Positions 8,711-15,330 of a DNA stretch of 64,000 bases are shown in pieces. Each line of letters starts with the position of its first letter. Positions within the stretch are counted from its first letter, which is position 1. The stretch spans positions 124,001 to 188,000 of the IMG/VR virus record IMGVR_UViG_3300043464_002284; one strand, 5' to 3'. Under the pieces are notes generated by a model, which saw only the letters and a program-made list of their open reading frames with translations, had not been told where the DNA came from and searched no databases. The translations under genes and the position numbers were made by a program. The DNA comes from a virus.

Positions 8711-9037
8711 ATGGAAAATCTGAATTACGATCTGGTTTCTGACTGCTGTGGTGCTGGTTGTGCTTTTGAGACCGGTGAGGGTAAGGATAAAATCGGGATT
8801 TGCATGGATTGCAAGGAATGGTGTGGTGTGGTAGAAGATATTCCGGAAGATGAGGATATGGTGAAAGCATTGAAAGATAATTCCATGACGATGGAAGAAT
8901 ATGATAGCCTGCCCGATTACATCCCCGGTCTTGACGACGGAGAGGGTTGGGACCCCATTATGGGGGATGCTGAAGATCATATCGAAACGGATGATCAGTG
9001 GCTCGACGATTTCTGTGGCGAAGAGGATTTTGCCTGA
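8711..9037 (+). CDS. Acidic protein with N-terminal zinc-ribbon-like cysteines
   Basis: 108 aa from the ATG at 8711, just downstream of a purine-rich AGGAAAAAAG. Cysteines SDCCGAGC and CMDCKEWCG within the first ~45 residues could bind zinc; the C-terminal half is very acidic. Function unknown. Single-gene unit with its own promoter and downstream operator-promoter of the next gene. Confidence 0.7.
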   Translation: MENLNYDLVSDCCGAGCAFETGEGKDKIGICMDCKEWCGVVEDIPEDEDMVKALKDNSMTMEEYDSLPDYIPGLDDGEGWDPIMGDAEDHIETDDQWLDDFCGEEDFA

Positions 9038-9038
9038 A

Positions 9039-9056
9039 CCTTACGAAATTGTAAGG
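9039..9056 (+). promoter_or_regulatory. 18-bp palindrome, candidate operator 2
   Basis: CCTTACGAAATTGTAAGG directly after the previous stop codon and 11 bp before the next -35 box. Confidence 0.55.
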
Positions 9057-9067
9057 AAACTTTCCGC

Positions 9068-9095
9068 TTGCAACCTACAGAATACTCTGTATAAT
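9068..9095 (+). promoter_or_regulatory. Promoter of the 9133 gene
   Basis: TTGCAA, 16 bp, TATAAT, again followed by GTCGATATAAG. Confidence 0.7.
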
Positions 9096-9132
9096 GTCGA
9101 TATAAGAACAAGAGAACGATAAAGAAAAGGGA

Positions 9133-9381
9133 ATGAAAATGATCACCATCAACAATCGCGACGAACTGAACAACCTCCTCTATGGTGCTGATTCGACCAG
9201 CCCCGAAACTTTGGTTGGAATCGCTCGTATCGGCGGCGAGTTGCTCGCTGAGGCTTTCCACTATTACGAACTGAGCGACGGGACCGCTTCCATCGGAGAT
9301 TTCTTTCCCTGCGGCGATGAGGGTGAGGGGATCAATGTTGATCGCGACGGAAACATTCTTAGCGATTTTCTCTACTACTGA
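9133..9381 (+). CDS. Hypothetical protein (82 aa)
   Basis: Begins MKMITINNRDELNNLL with AAAGGGA just upstream. Residues ~20-40 (ETLVGIARIGGELLAEAFHY) suggest an alpha/beta fold; no family recognised. Own promoter at 9068 and double-hairpin copy 2 downstream. Confidence 0.65.
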   Translation: MKMITINNRDELNNLLYGADSTSPETLVGIARIGGELLAEAFHYYELSDGTASIGDFFPCGDEGEGINVDRDGNILSDFLYY

Positions 9382-9410
9382 ACAATGTACAGTAGTGTAC
9401 AATGATTCGA

Positions 9411-9496
9411 CGTAAAGCCTTATGCTATAAGGACTTACGACAAATCCGGCCCGCCCCTTTTGACGTAACTCCTTGATGCGTATATACTTACAGCAA
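9411..9496 (+). repeat. Double-hairpin element, copy 2
   Basis: CGTAAAGCCTTAT...AAGGACTTACG, linker CGGCCCGCCCC, then GACGTAACTCCTTG...ACTTACAG. Preceded by a small hairpin TGTAC-agtagt-GTACA at 9385-9400. Confidence 0.75.
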
Positions 9497-9553
9497 ATAT
9501 AAAAAATATTATGTTTGGCATGAAATTATATTTCAAAAATCCAAAGATTTCCC

Positions 9554-9581
9554 TTGCAACGGTCGATACATACTGTATAAT
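9554..9581 (+). promoter_or_regulatory. Promoter of the 9619 gene (CGATA spacer)
   Basis: TTGCAA, 16 bp with GGTCGATA, TATAAT. Confidence 0.7.
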
Positions 9582-9618
9582 GAAAGCACAAGAGAACGAT
9601 AGGACAAAGGAAAAGAAA

Positions 9619-9837
9619 ATGACCAACGTATCTTTCGACATGGTGATGGCTGGCGTTCGACAGGTGTTCGGCAAGGAATCGTATCGTGTTCGGGTCGTCC
9701 ACTCTGGTGCATATACGAAAGTCGAATCGAAGGATATGTTTCACTCTGTAACGATCAAGTCGAATGAGACGATCATGGAAAAGCTGAATGAGCTGTTCTA
9801 TGATGTGGTGTGTGAGGATTGTGCGTCGGGCATCTAG
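9619..9837 (+). CDS. Hypothetical protein (72 aa)
   Basis: Start at 9619 follows AAGGAAAAG and the promoter; a longer frame from 9511 would precede transcription. MTNVSFDMVMAGVRQVFGK opens the protein, which ends CEDCASGI. No domain recognised. Confidence 0.65.
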   Translation: MTNVSFDMVMAGVRQVFGKESYRVRVVHSGAYTKVESKDMFHSVTIKSNETIMEKLNELFYDVVCEDCASGI

Positions 9838-9839
9838 GC

Positions 9840-9869
9840 TTGACAACACCATAGCGTATACGGTATAAT
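9840..9869 (+). promoter_or_regulatory. Promoter of the 9900 gene
   Basis: TTGACA, 18 bp, TATAAT. It begins 3 nt after the previous stop codon; no double-hairpin separates these two genes. Confidence 0.65.
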
Positions 9870-9899
9870 AGAACCAACACAAGAAAGAAAAGGAAAAAG

Positions 9900-10115
9900 A
9901 TGTTTCAGACCAACTATAAAACTGTGACGAATAACCTTGACAAGCTTTTCTCTGCTATGCGAGCTGGTAAGTATCACTGCGTGCTCGACCCAAGGGGTAA
10001 CGCTCATGTGGGCCTTATCAATGGTATCATGCGTGAAGATGGTAGCGGAAAGAATTGGATCGTAATAGTGACCAACCGTACAGTAAGCGAAAAGGTCTTC
10101 ATTCACGCCTCATGA
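9900..10115 (+). CDS. Hypothetical protein (71 aa)
   Basis: AAAAGGAAAAAG precedes the ATG. Small basic alpha/beta protein (MFQTNYKTVTNNLDKLF at the start), no recognised family. Own promoter; double-hairpin copy 3 begins at the stop codon. Confidence 0.65.
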   Translation: MFQTNYKTVTNNLDKLFSAMRAGKYHCVLDPRGNAHVGLINGIMREDGSGKNWIVIVTNRTVSEKVFIHAS

Positions 10116-10200
10116 CCTAAAGCCTTACCCTATAAACACTTAGGGCGAGGCCGGGCGCCCGCATCTGATGTAAGTCCTTATCTCATATAGGCTTATGAAC
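10116..10200 (+). repeat. Double-hairpin element, copy 3
   Basis: CCTAAAGCCTTACC...CACTTAGG, linker CCGGGCGCCCG, then GTAAGTCCTTATC...GGCTTATG. Confidence 0.8.
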
Positions 10201-10217
10201 CTTACGATATTGTAAGG
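10200..10217 (+). promoter_or_regulatory. 18-bp palindrome, candidate operator 3
   Basis: CCTTACGATATTGTAAGG, 20 bp before the next -35 box. Confidence 0.55.
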
Positions 10218-10237
10218 AAGAAAACTATTGCTAGAGC

Positions 10238-10266
10238 TTGACGTTGGTCGATAATAGGTGTAGAAT
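10238..10266 (+). promoter_or_regulatory. Promoter of the 10295 unit (CGATA spacer)
   Basis: TTGACG, 17 bp with GGTCGATAATAG, TAGAAT. Confidence 0.7.
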
Positions 10267-10294
10267 AAGAACACAAGAAAGAAAAGGAATCCCA

Positions 10295-10408
10295 ATGATT
10301 ACGACTATCGAATACGTTCAGTTGTTTGCCTTGATTGCTTTTGCTGGTTTCATCTCGTACACTGCCCACGAGGTGGGTAACGCTATTCAATCCATTCTTC
10401 ACGACTGA
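10295..10408 (+). CDS. Single-pass membrane micro-protein (37 aa)
   Basis: AAAAGGAAT precedes the ATG. One hydrophobic helix (YVQLFALIAFAGFISY). First gene of a four-gene unit. Function unknown. Confidence 0.55.
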   Translation: MITTIEYVQLFALIAFAGFISYTAHEVGNAIQSILHD

Positions 10409-10414
10409 GGGAAT

Positions 10415-10522
10415 ATGTCTAGGTATCTGCCTGATGGTTATGTAGATTATGCTACATACAATATCAAAGAAGTTTTACAGTTTCTTCAACAATTACTAGG
10501 AATCATTAGCGAAAGCTGGTAA
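10415..10522 (+). CDS. Hypothetical micro-protein (35 aa)
   Basis: Begins 7 nt after the previous stop with GAGGGA upstream. Amphipathic (VLQFLQQLLGIISESW at the end). No family recognised. Confidence 0.5.
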   Translation: MSRYLPDGYVDYATYNIKEVLQFLQQLLGIISESW

Positions 10523-10527
10523 ACAAA

Positions 10528-10845
10528 ATGACACACTTTGAAGCAGTAAAGATGGTTCGTGGTAAGACTAATAAGGATACTCGCAAGGTTGGCAACAATA
10601 CCTATGCGGAAATTCTTCCCGATGGTAGCGTAGGCATTATGCTGCATAGTACCTATGTGGTAAAGATTCATCCTGACAACTCTGCTACCCTCAATAGTGG
10701 GGGGTGGCATACTGCTACCACTAAGGATAGAATCAACCAGTATTCACCTGTACGGGTATATCAACGCAAGGGACAATGGTATCTGGAATGTGGTCTAGAG
10801 TATGAAGATGGTATGATTGTGGCCGATAATAACCTTATCTACTAA
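10528..10845 (+). CDS. Hypothetical protein (105 aa)
   Basis: Starts MTHFEAVKMVRGKTN; contains YAEILPDGSVGIMLHSTYVV and NSATLNSGGWHTATTKDRIN, the latter reminiscent of short phage proteins that handle a TLNSGGWxTxTTKxRIN segment. Function unknown. Third gene of the 10295 unit. Confidence 0.7.
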   Translation: MTHFEAVKMVRGKTNKDTRKVGNNTYAEILPDGSVGIMLHSTYVVKIHPDNSATLNSGGWHTATTKDRINQYSPVRVYQRKGQWYLECGLEYEDGMIVADNNLIY

Positions 10846-10857
10846 GAAAGAAAAAAG

Positions 10858-11076
10858 ATGAAAAACGTTTTTACCTTTACGATTGCTTGGGGCGTTTCAA
10901 TTTGTTTGCTTGTTGCAGTAATGCAGGCTACTGGTTTGGGGCATCCTAACTGTGAGCCTACTACTGTAGGATATGCTGAATTCTACGCTACACTGTTCGG
11001 ATGTTCAGTGCTCAGTTGTATACTAGGTATGGCTTGCCTTGGGCTGGTCGTTCTGGTATATCCACAAAAAACATAG
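10858..11076 (+). CDS. Two-helix membrane protein (72 aa)
   Basis: AAGAAAGAAAAAAG precedes the ATG. Two hydrophobic segments (residues ~5-25 and ~45-68) flank a short loop with CEPTT. Probable inner-membrane protein; function unknown. Confidence 0.65.
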   Translation: MKNVFTFTIAWGVSICLLVAVMQATGLGHPNCEPTTVGYAEFYATLFGCSVLSCILGMACLGLVVLVYPQKT

Positions 11077-11083
11077 CACTAGC

Positions 11084-11169
11084 CGTAAACCCTTGCTGCT
11101 AAAGGACTTAGGGCAAGGCGGGCGGGCCGGGATCGACGTAAGTCCTTATGGCGTATGCACTTACGACAA
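11084..11169 (+). repeat. Double-hairpin element, copy 4
   Basis: CGTAAACCCTTGC...AAGGACTTAGG, linker GGCGGGCGGGCCGG, then GACGTAAGTCCTTATG...CACTTACG. Confidence 0.8.
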
Positions 11170-11252
11170 CTTAGCAAATACTATGCCAATATCAAAGAAA
11201 ATGACGAAAAGTTTTGTCAAATTCTCTTGACATAAAAATATCCGGATTTCTC

Positions 11253-11281
11253 TTGAAAGCTCAAGATGAGCATGGTATAAT
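11253..11281 (+). promoter_or_regulatory. Promoter of the 11323 gene
   Basis: TTGAAA, 17 bp, TATAAT, followed by GTCGATATAAG. Confidence 0.65.
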
Positions 11282-11322
11282 GTCGATATAAGAGATAGAG
11301 AAGAAAGAAAGAGAGAGTTGAG

Positions 11323-11526
11323 ATGGAAAAAGTTACGAGTGTGAATGGTTTCATTGCTTCGCTTCCCAAGATTCGGAAGCGTAAGATTTGGAGTGTGACG
11401 ATTGACGGAAAGATTGTTCAAGGCGTGAGTGCTGACGACAATCGTAAGGAAACTGCTGAAGCGTATATCGCCAGCAAGTATCCTGGTCAAGCTTTCACTC
11501 TCAAGTTTGTTGAGTGGAGAATCTGA
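11323..11526 (+). CDS. Hypothetical basic protein (67 aa)
   Basis: Starts MEKVTSVNGFIASLPKIRKR after GAGAGAGTTGAG. Basic and small, could be nucleic-acid binding. Function unknown. Own promoter; the next promoter begins 17 nt after the stop. Confidence 0.65.
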   Translation: MEKVTSVNGFIASLPKIRKRKIWSVTIDGKIVQGVSADDNRKETAEAYIASKYPGQAFTLKFVEWRI

Positions 11527-11542
11527 CCCCCATTAGAGGGGA

Positions 11543-11570
11543 TTGACAAGCACAAAAACTTTGATAGAAT
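11543..11570 (+). promoter_or_regulatory. Promoter of the 11596 gene
   Basis: TTGACA, 16 bp, TAGAAT. Confidence 0.65.
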
Positions 11571-11595
11571 ACCAGAAAGAGAAAGAGAGAAAAGA

Positions 11596-11805
11596 ATGTA
11601 CGAGATTGGCGACAGTGTGATGCTCAAGGGATTCGAGAAACAGATTGTTGGAAAGATTGTTTCCTACCACTATGATGAGGGAAATGTGTGGACGGTTAGG
11701 ATGCCCGGTGGGCAGCAATGGGATTTTGGCGACCATGAGCTTTCGCCCGCGGTTGATGCCTACGGACAACCCTGGACTTATCGACCCACCCATAGTGGGG
11801 GTTGA
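11596..11805 (+). CDS. Hypothetical KOW/SH3-like small protein (69 aa)
   Basis: MYEIGDSVMLKGFEKQ, then IVGKIVSYHYDEGNVWTVRM: the order (GDxVxLkg, GkIvs, WxVrm) is typical of small beta-barrel modules in phage proteins. Function unknown. The stop codon overlaps the next -35 box. Confidence 0.65.
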   Translation: MYEIGDSVMLKGFEKQIVGKIVSYHYDEGNVWTVRMPGGQQWDFGDHELSPAVDAYGQPWTYRPTHSGG

Positions 11806-11830
11806 TAGGCAAAAGAATTGTTGATAGAAT
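11802..11830 (+). promoter_or_regulatory. Promoter of the 11872 gene
   Basis: TTGATA, 17 bp, TAGAAT. Confidence 0.6.
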
Positions 11831-11871
11831 CCACACACAAGAGAACGATAGACCTTAGAGAGAAAAAGAAA

Positions 11872-12252
11872 ATGAAAACCAAGTTCCCTATCATCGAAAA
11901 TGCCAAGCGTCAAGCCCGTATGATCTTCAAGGGTATCGCCGTGCCGATGCTCGTGGAAATCCCCGATGATAAGGTTGTGGATGATGTCGATTACGTTTAC
12001 GGTGTGACTGACCACAAGCGTTACGTCATGAGCGAAAAGGTTCTCAAGTTCAATCGTACCGCACTGAAGAACATTGGCAAGGTTCGCAAGGAAAAGGCTG
12101 ACCCCCGCTATGTGGGGGGTGAGGATACCATGATCGTTCCGGTTGGCAAGCCGGGAAGTCGTGAGCGTGTCGAGGAACTGACCAGACAGTATGCTGCCAT
12201 TGCTGCTTGTGGTGAAGAAATCAGCCCGTTCAGCTTCAAGAGTGATGAATAA
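11872..12252 (+). CDS. Hypothetical protein (126 aa)
   Basis: Start at 11872 (MKTKFPIIENAKRQARMI) lies 41 nt after the -10 box; an upstream in-frame start at 11818 would overlap the promoter. Basic and higher in GC than the genes after 28 kb. No family recognised. Followed by double-hairpin copy 5. Confidence 0.65.
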   Translation: MKTKFPIIENAKRQARMIFKGIAVPMLVEIPDDKVVDDVDYVYGVTDHKRYVMSEKVLKFNRTALKNIGKVRKEKADPRYVGGEDTMIVPVGKPGSRERVEELTRQYAAIAACGEEISPFSFKSDE

Positions 12253-12285
12253 ACGCACACTACTGCACAAAGACATAGCAGTTGA

Positions 12286-12370
12286 CCTAAAGCGTTACCC
12301 TATAAGGACTTAGGGCAAACGCGCCCGCCCTTATTTGACGTAAGTCTTTATGTCTCAACAACTTACAACC
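12286..12370 (+). repeat. Double-hairpin element, copy 5
   Basis: CCTAAAGCGTTACC...AAGGACTTAGG, linker CGCGCCCGCCC, then GACGTAAGTCTTTATG...AACTTAC. Confidence 0.8.
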
Positions 12371-12386
12371 TTACAACATTGTAAGG
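12369..12386 (+). promoter_or_regulatory. 18-bp palindrome, candidate operator 4
   Basis: CCTTACAACATTGTAAGG, joined to the end of the double-hairpin copy. Confidence 0.55.
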
Positions 12387-12408
12387 AAACTTTTCCTGCT
12401 CTAACCTG

Positions 12409-12437
12409 TTGACATTGGACGATAATAGAGGTATAAT
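12409..12437 (+). promoter_or_regulatory. Promoter of the 12464 gene (CGATA spacer)
   Basis: TTGACA, 17 bp with GACGATAATAG, TATAAT. Confidence 0.75.
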
Positions 12438-12463
12438 CGTAAGACAAGAGGGAGAGAATAAAG

Positions 12464-12619
12464 ATGAAAGATATGAACACTCGTACAATGCAAGACATTC
12501 TGAGGAATACCCAGATCAAGCTGGAAACTTGCACAATTCCCGAAGTAAGGGATGGCTATAAGCTGCTGATCAGGCACCTTGCTAGTGAACTTCTGTTTAG
12601 GTATCGTCTAGCCAAATAG
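12464..12619 (+). CDS. Hypothetical small protein (51 aa)
   Basis: MKDMNTRTMQDILRN start, helical and basic to the end (LLFRYRLAK). GGGAGAG lies upstream. Function unknown. Confidence 0.6.
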   Translation: MKDMNTRTMQDILRNTQIKLETCTIPEVRDGYKLLIRHLASELLFRYRLAK

Positions 12620-12692
12620 CCTAAAGTTTTGCATGGTAGAATGTCGATAATAGGTATAGGGAAAACGAGAACTAACAACAAAGAGGAAAAGT

Positions 12693-12896
12693 ATGGATAA
12701 TCTCACGTTGCCGCAGAGACATGATTGGGTAGCTTTTGACTATAAGGGTAAGAGTTTCAAGGGTGAAGTTCGTAGGGTTTACGATAAGCCCAAGGGTCAT
12801 TTGATGATTGTGAAATTGGGTGAGGGTAAGTATCGTTCGTGCTATCTTGAGCAGTGCGGGAATCTAACTGCTATCTCTACTCAACCGGAGGCTTGA
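12693..12896 (+). CDS. Hypothetical beta-barrel-like protein (67 aa)
   Basis: GAGGAAAAGT precedes the ATG. WVAFDYKGKSFKGEVRRVYD and LMIVKLGEGKYRSCYLEQC suggest a small SH3-like fold. A CGATA-containing but weak promoter (TTGCAT at 12629) lies upstream. Function unknown; operon with the following membrane proteins. Confidence 0.65.
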   Translation: MDNLTLPQRHDWVAFDYKGKSFKGEVRRVYDKPKGHLMIVKLGEGKYRSCYLEQCGNLTAISTQPEA

Positions 12897-12898
12897 AT

Positions 12899-13087
12899 AT
12901 GAGCGATTTTATTATGGTGTGGGTCTGGGTGGCGGTTATGTGTGGGGTTTTGTTCTTTGCTTATTTTCTCACTATTGTGGGAGAAGTTTGGCAGAGGATA
13001 AACGAGTATGAGAATATGCGGGCCAGGGGTTTTACTCTTATGAAGAATGATGAGGGTGATGATTTCTGGGTAGGATACGGGGATTGA
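12899..13087 (+). CDS. Single-pass membrane protein (62 aa)
   Basis: Start at 12899 is chosen for the strong GGAGG 7-8 nt upstream. Hydrophobic helix at residues ~4-28, then a charged cytoplasmic tail. Function unknown. Confidence 0.65.
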   Translation: MSDFIMVWVWVAVMCGVLFFAYFLTIVGEVWQRINEYENMRARGFTLMKNDEGDDFWVGYGD

Positions 13088-13115
13088 CCACTTAAACCAA
13101 AATGGAGATACAGGG

Positions 13116-13226
13116 ATGTATCAGTTTGATTTTATTAGTGTGGCTTTTGGGTATATTGTTGGTATTATTCTGTATGCTAGTATGTCAAATATCATGTATA
13201 TGGAGGAAAATGATGAAAATCAGTGA
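13116..13226 (+). CDS. Membrane micro-protein (36 aa)
   Basis: GGAG lies 8 nt before this ATG. One helix (FISVAFGYIVGIILYA) then an acidic tail ending MEENDENQ. An alternative 62-aa frame from 13102 has no ribosome site at its start; I favour this 36-aa gene plus the overlapping 25-aa gene. Confidence 0.45.
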   Translation: MYQFDFISVAFGYIVGIILYASMSNIMYMEENDENQ

Positions 13227-13290
13227 TTATGTTCTATTAGGGGTGTGCTTCATTCTAGGATGTGGCTTAACGTATCTCCTTCACCAGTAA
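13213..13290 (+). CDS. Membrane micro-protein (25 aa) ending inside a repeat
   Basis: GGAGG precedes the ATG; sequence MKISDYVLLGVCFILGCGLT is one hydrophobic helix. Its stop codon lies in the loop of the first hairpin of double-hairpin copy 6. Confidence 0.45.
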   Translation: MKISDYVLLGVCFILGCGLTYLLHQ

Positions 13291-13365
13291 GGACTTACGG
13301 CGAGTCCGGCCCGCCCCGCAAAGCGTAAGTCTTTATCTATCAACACTTTACGTCAACTGCAAAAT
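13271..13365 (+). repeat. Double-hairpin element, copy 6 (overlaps a gene end)
   Basis: First hairpin CGTATCTCCTT...AAGGACTTACG overlaps the 3' end of the 25-aa gene; linker CCGGCCCGCCCCG; second hairpin GCGTAAGTCTTTATC...CTTTACG. Confidence 0.75.
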
Positions 13366-13414
13366 TTTTTCTATTTGGCACGGAATTATATTCTGGAATT
13401 TTCCAAGTTACTGC

Positions 13415-13443
13415 TTGACACTGGCCGATAATAAGAGTATAAT
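13415..13443 (+). promoter_or_regulatory. Promoter of the 13481 unit (CGATA spacer)
   Basis: TTGACA, 17 bp with GCCGATAATAAG, TATAAT. Confidence 0.75.
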
Positions 13444-13480
13444 CGCAGCATCACGAACGGAAACCACAGGAACCAGAATC

Positions 13481-13654
13481 ATGCTGAATTTCGACGAGAT
13501 CAATGCTATTCTGAACGACATGGCCGAAGCGGGAATTGTTGAGCCGATGGTTGAGCCTATCGACGACCCCAGTGTAGAAGTCAACTTTTGGGATTGGGCC
13601 GATGTTGTGGGTGCTATTGACGACTTTGTTCCAGAGGAGTATACTAATGCTTAG
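13481..13654 (+). CDS. Acidic hypothetical protein (57 aa)
   Basis: Starts MLNFDEINAILNDMAEAG after CAGGAACC; the frame continues upstream through the promoter, which rules out the earlier start. No family recognised. Confidence 0.6.
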   Translation: MLNFDEINAILNDMAEAGIVEPMVEPIDDPSVEVNFWDWADVVGAIDDFVPEEYTNA

Positions 13655-13718
13655 TGCGATTGCTTTTGTTGTCGGATACGTTGGCCTGTTTTACATCACC
13701 ACCATCGTGAGGGATTGA
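13647..13718 (+). CDS. Membrane micro-protein (23 aa)
   Basis: ATG overlaps the end of the previous gene by 8 nt; sequence MLSAIAFVVGYVGLFYI is one helix. CAGAGGAG lies upstream. Tentative. Confidence 0.4.
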   Translation: MLSAIAFVVGYVGLFYITTIVRD

Positions 13719-13720
13719 CC

Positions 13721-13996
13721 ATGAGCTACGAGTATGATGATCTTGAAGACTTTTATGGTATCGACGCTGATGATCGTACTAACGATTATTGGGCTGGAGA
13801 TGATGACTTGGAGAATGATTCTAATGATTCGTTTGATGATAGTATGGATGGCGATGCTGAGTCTGCGTTGGCTTCCGCTGGATGGGGAACCGACGAGGAT
13901 TACGGTTACTATGGTGACGATGGAGTAGAAGATTTCCACGCCGATGAGGCTGTGGGATTTGTGGATTACAATGAAGACGGGCCATATAACGACTAA
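13721..13996 (+). CDS. Very acidic protein (91 aa)
   Basis: Starts MSYEYDDLEDFYGI with GAGGG upstream. Asp/Glu/Tyr/Gly-rich throughout and probably unstructured. DNA-mimic or host-inhibitor roles are conceivable but not supported by a motif. Confidence 0.65.
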   Translation: MSYEYDDLEDFYGIDADDRTNDYWAGDDDLENDSNDSFDDSMDGDAESALASAGWGTDEDYGYYGDDGVEDFHADEAVGFVDYNEDGPYND

Positions 13997-14012
13997 TTAA
14001 AAGGAAAGAACA

Positions 14013-14405
14013 ATGCAGTATCGAAAGATTGCGACGGGGATGATCGAAGCTACATATGAGAATTATTCACAGTGGCTAGAAGATGGTGTTCTGGCTGAAG
14101 AATTGAATAAGTATGAAATTCCAGTATGGAATGAAATGAACGATAGTACCAAGTGTTCTGCCATAGAATATGTTTATCTGAACCGAGATACTATTGAGCT
14201 ACATTCTGGACTTGTAGAATCATGGGTACAAGCTACGGCTTACTTTATGATCTATGATTTTGCTACTATCCTAGCACATGACGGAAATCCAGAAATCGAA
14301 ATTTTCTTTGATGATATGGATTTCATGATGGATGAAGATACCCTGAACGATGAAGATGTTCAGGAGCAACTTGGAATTAGTCCAGATTTTGGAGGAAAAT
14401 TCTAA
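14013..14405 (+). CDS. Hypothetical protein (130 aa)
   Basis: AAAGGAAAG precedes the ATG. Acidic, helical, with aromatic-rich segments (SWVQATAYFMIYDFATIL). No family recognised. Last gene of the 13481 unit. Confidence 0.65.
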   Translation: MQYRKIATGMIEATYENYSQWLEDGVLAEELNKYEIPVWNEMNDSTKCSAIEYVYLNRDTIELHSGLVESWVQATAYFMIYDFATILAHDGNPEIEIFFDDMDFMMDEDTLNDEDVQEQLGISPDFGGKF

Positions 14406-14413
14406 GCACTCTC

Positions 14414-14499
14414 CGTAAACCCTTTGTGCATAAGCACTTAGGGCTGGCGGGGCGGGCCGATTTTGATGTAAGTCCTTATACCACAATACTTTGCGACAA
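14414..14499 (+). repeat. Double-hairpin element, copy 7
   Basis: CGTAAACCCTTTG...CACTTAGGG, linker GGCGGGGCGGGCC, then GATGTAAGTCCTTATA...CTTTGCG. Confidence 0.8.
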
Positions 14500-14517
14500 C
14501 CTTACGGTATTGCAAGG
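14500..14517 (+). promoter_or_regulatory. 18-bp palindrome, candidate operator 5
   Basis: CCTTACGGTATTGCAAGG, 10 bp before the -35 box. Confidence 0.5.
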
Positions 14518-14527
14518 AGACATCCAC

Positions 14528-14555
14528 TTGACATCTAAAGTTTCTCTGCTATACT
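14528..14555 (+). promoter_or_regulatory. Promoter of the 14592 unit
   Basis: TTGACA, 16 bp, TATACT, followed by TGTCGATATAAGAG as at 11276. Confidence 0.65.
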
Positions 14556-14591
14556 TGTCGATATAAGAGATAGAGAAAGAGAGAGTGAAGA

Positions 14592-14780
14592 ATGAGTAGG
14601 TATTACGAAGGTCGTTTCAACCCGTACAATCGTCATGATACGGGAATGTATGTGGTCTATCGCAAGAGCGACAACAAGCACCTTGGAACGGTTGTGGATT
14701 GTCGTAGTGAGAGCGAAGCCAAGCGCAAGGCTGGCTATGAGTTTGGTTGTGAGTGCTATGTGAGTGAAATTGAGGAATAA
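14592..14780 (+). CDS. Hypothetical protein (62 aa)
   Basis: GAGAGTGAAG upstream. MSRYYEGRFNPYNRHD start; YVVYRKSDNKHLGTVV core. Small alpha/beta protein of unknown function; followed by two coupled genes. Confidence 0.6.
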   Translation: MSRYYEGRFNPYNRHDTGMYVVYRKSDNKHLGTVVDCRSESEAKRKAGYEFGCECYVSEIEE

Positions 14781-14781
14781 A

Positions 14782-14925
14782 ATGAAAACGAAAAAGAAAG
14801 AGTTGACAGCACACCAGAAAGCTGTTATACTCATGAATCGTGAAGCTAGTCGTGCAGTGAATCGTGTGAAGATGTTGGAACAGTTGTATCTTGAAACCAT
14901 GAAAGCAAAGGAACTTGTTAAATGA
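14782..14925 (+). CDS. Basic helical micro-protein (47 aa)
   Basis: Starts 1 nt after the previous stop; Lys/Arg-rich helix (MKTKKKELTAHQKAVI at the start). Ends with ATGA overlap to the next gene. Function unknown. Confidence 0.6.
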   Translation: MKTKKKELTAHQKAVILMNREASRAVNRVKMLEQLYLETMKAKELVK

Positions 14926-15152
14926 AGTGCGTTGTTACCCATACGGATACTTTTGGTGGTGAAGCTAACTATGGTTGGGTGAATCGTTATGAGTTCATCC
15001 CCAAGAAGAATGCTTCTCAGCGTAGTGTTATTCGTAAGGCCAAGGCTCTGGCTGGTATGACAGCGGTCAAAGCTGAGACTTATGACTATGGTGATGGTTA
15101 TACCGTTAAGCCTCGCGGCTATGCTCAAATCATCTTTGTTGATTTTGAGTGA
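14922..15152 (+). CDS. Hypothetical protein (76 aa)
   Basis: ATGA-coupled to the previous gene. Contains NASQRSVIRKAKALAGMTAV, a helix resembling those of small phage nucleic-acid-binding proteins. Function unknown. Confidence 0.6.
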   Translation: MKCVVTHTDTFGGEANYGWVNRYEFIPKKNASQRSVIRKAKALAGMTAVKAETYDYGDGYTVKPRGYAQIIFVDFE

Positions 15153-15169
15153 AAAAAATAATCTCTCGT

Positions 15170-15255
15170 CGTAAACCCTTTGTGCTCAAACACTTAGGGC
15201 CGACGCGGGGAGCCGGATTTGACGTAAGTCCTTATCTTGCATAGGGTTGTGACGA
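15170..15255 (+). repeat. Double-hairpin element, copy 8
   Basis: CGTAAACCCTTTG...CACTTAGGG, linker GACGCGGGGAGCCGG, then GACGTAAGTCCTTATC...GGTTGTGACG. Confidence 0.8.
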
Positions 15256-15278
15256 AAGAGAATTTCTTACCGAATCTA

Positions 15279-15306
15279 TTGACAATAGCCGATACTCCTG
15301 TAGAAT
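15279..15306 (+). promoter_or_regulatory. Promoter of the 15331 gene (CGATA spacer)
   Basis: TTGACA, 16 bp with GCCGATAC, TAGAAT. Confidence 0.7.
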
Positions 15307-15330
15307 GACTCAACCAAAGGAGGACAAGCT

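Noticed and set aside
11039-11230. Frame running from the 10858 membrane gene through double-hairpin copy 4
   Set aside because: It crosses the repeat and has no ribosome site; frames like this recur at several copies because the hairpins lack stops in one frame.
13102-13290. 62-aa membrane protein from the ATG at 13102
   Set aside because: No ribosome site; the GGAG inside it serves the ATG at 13116 in another frame and GGAGG serves 13213. Kept as an alternative only.
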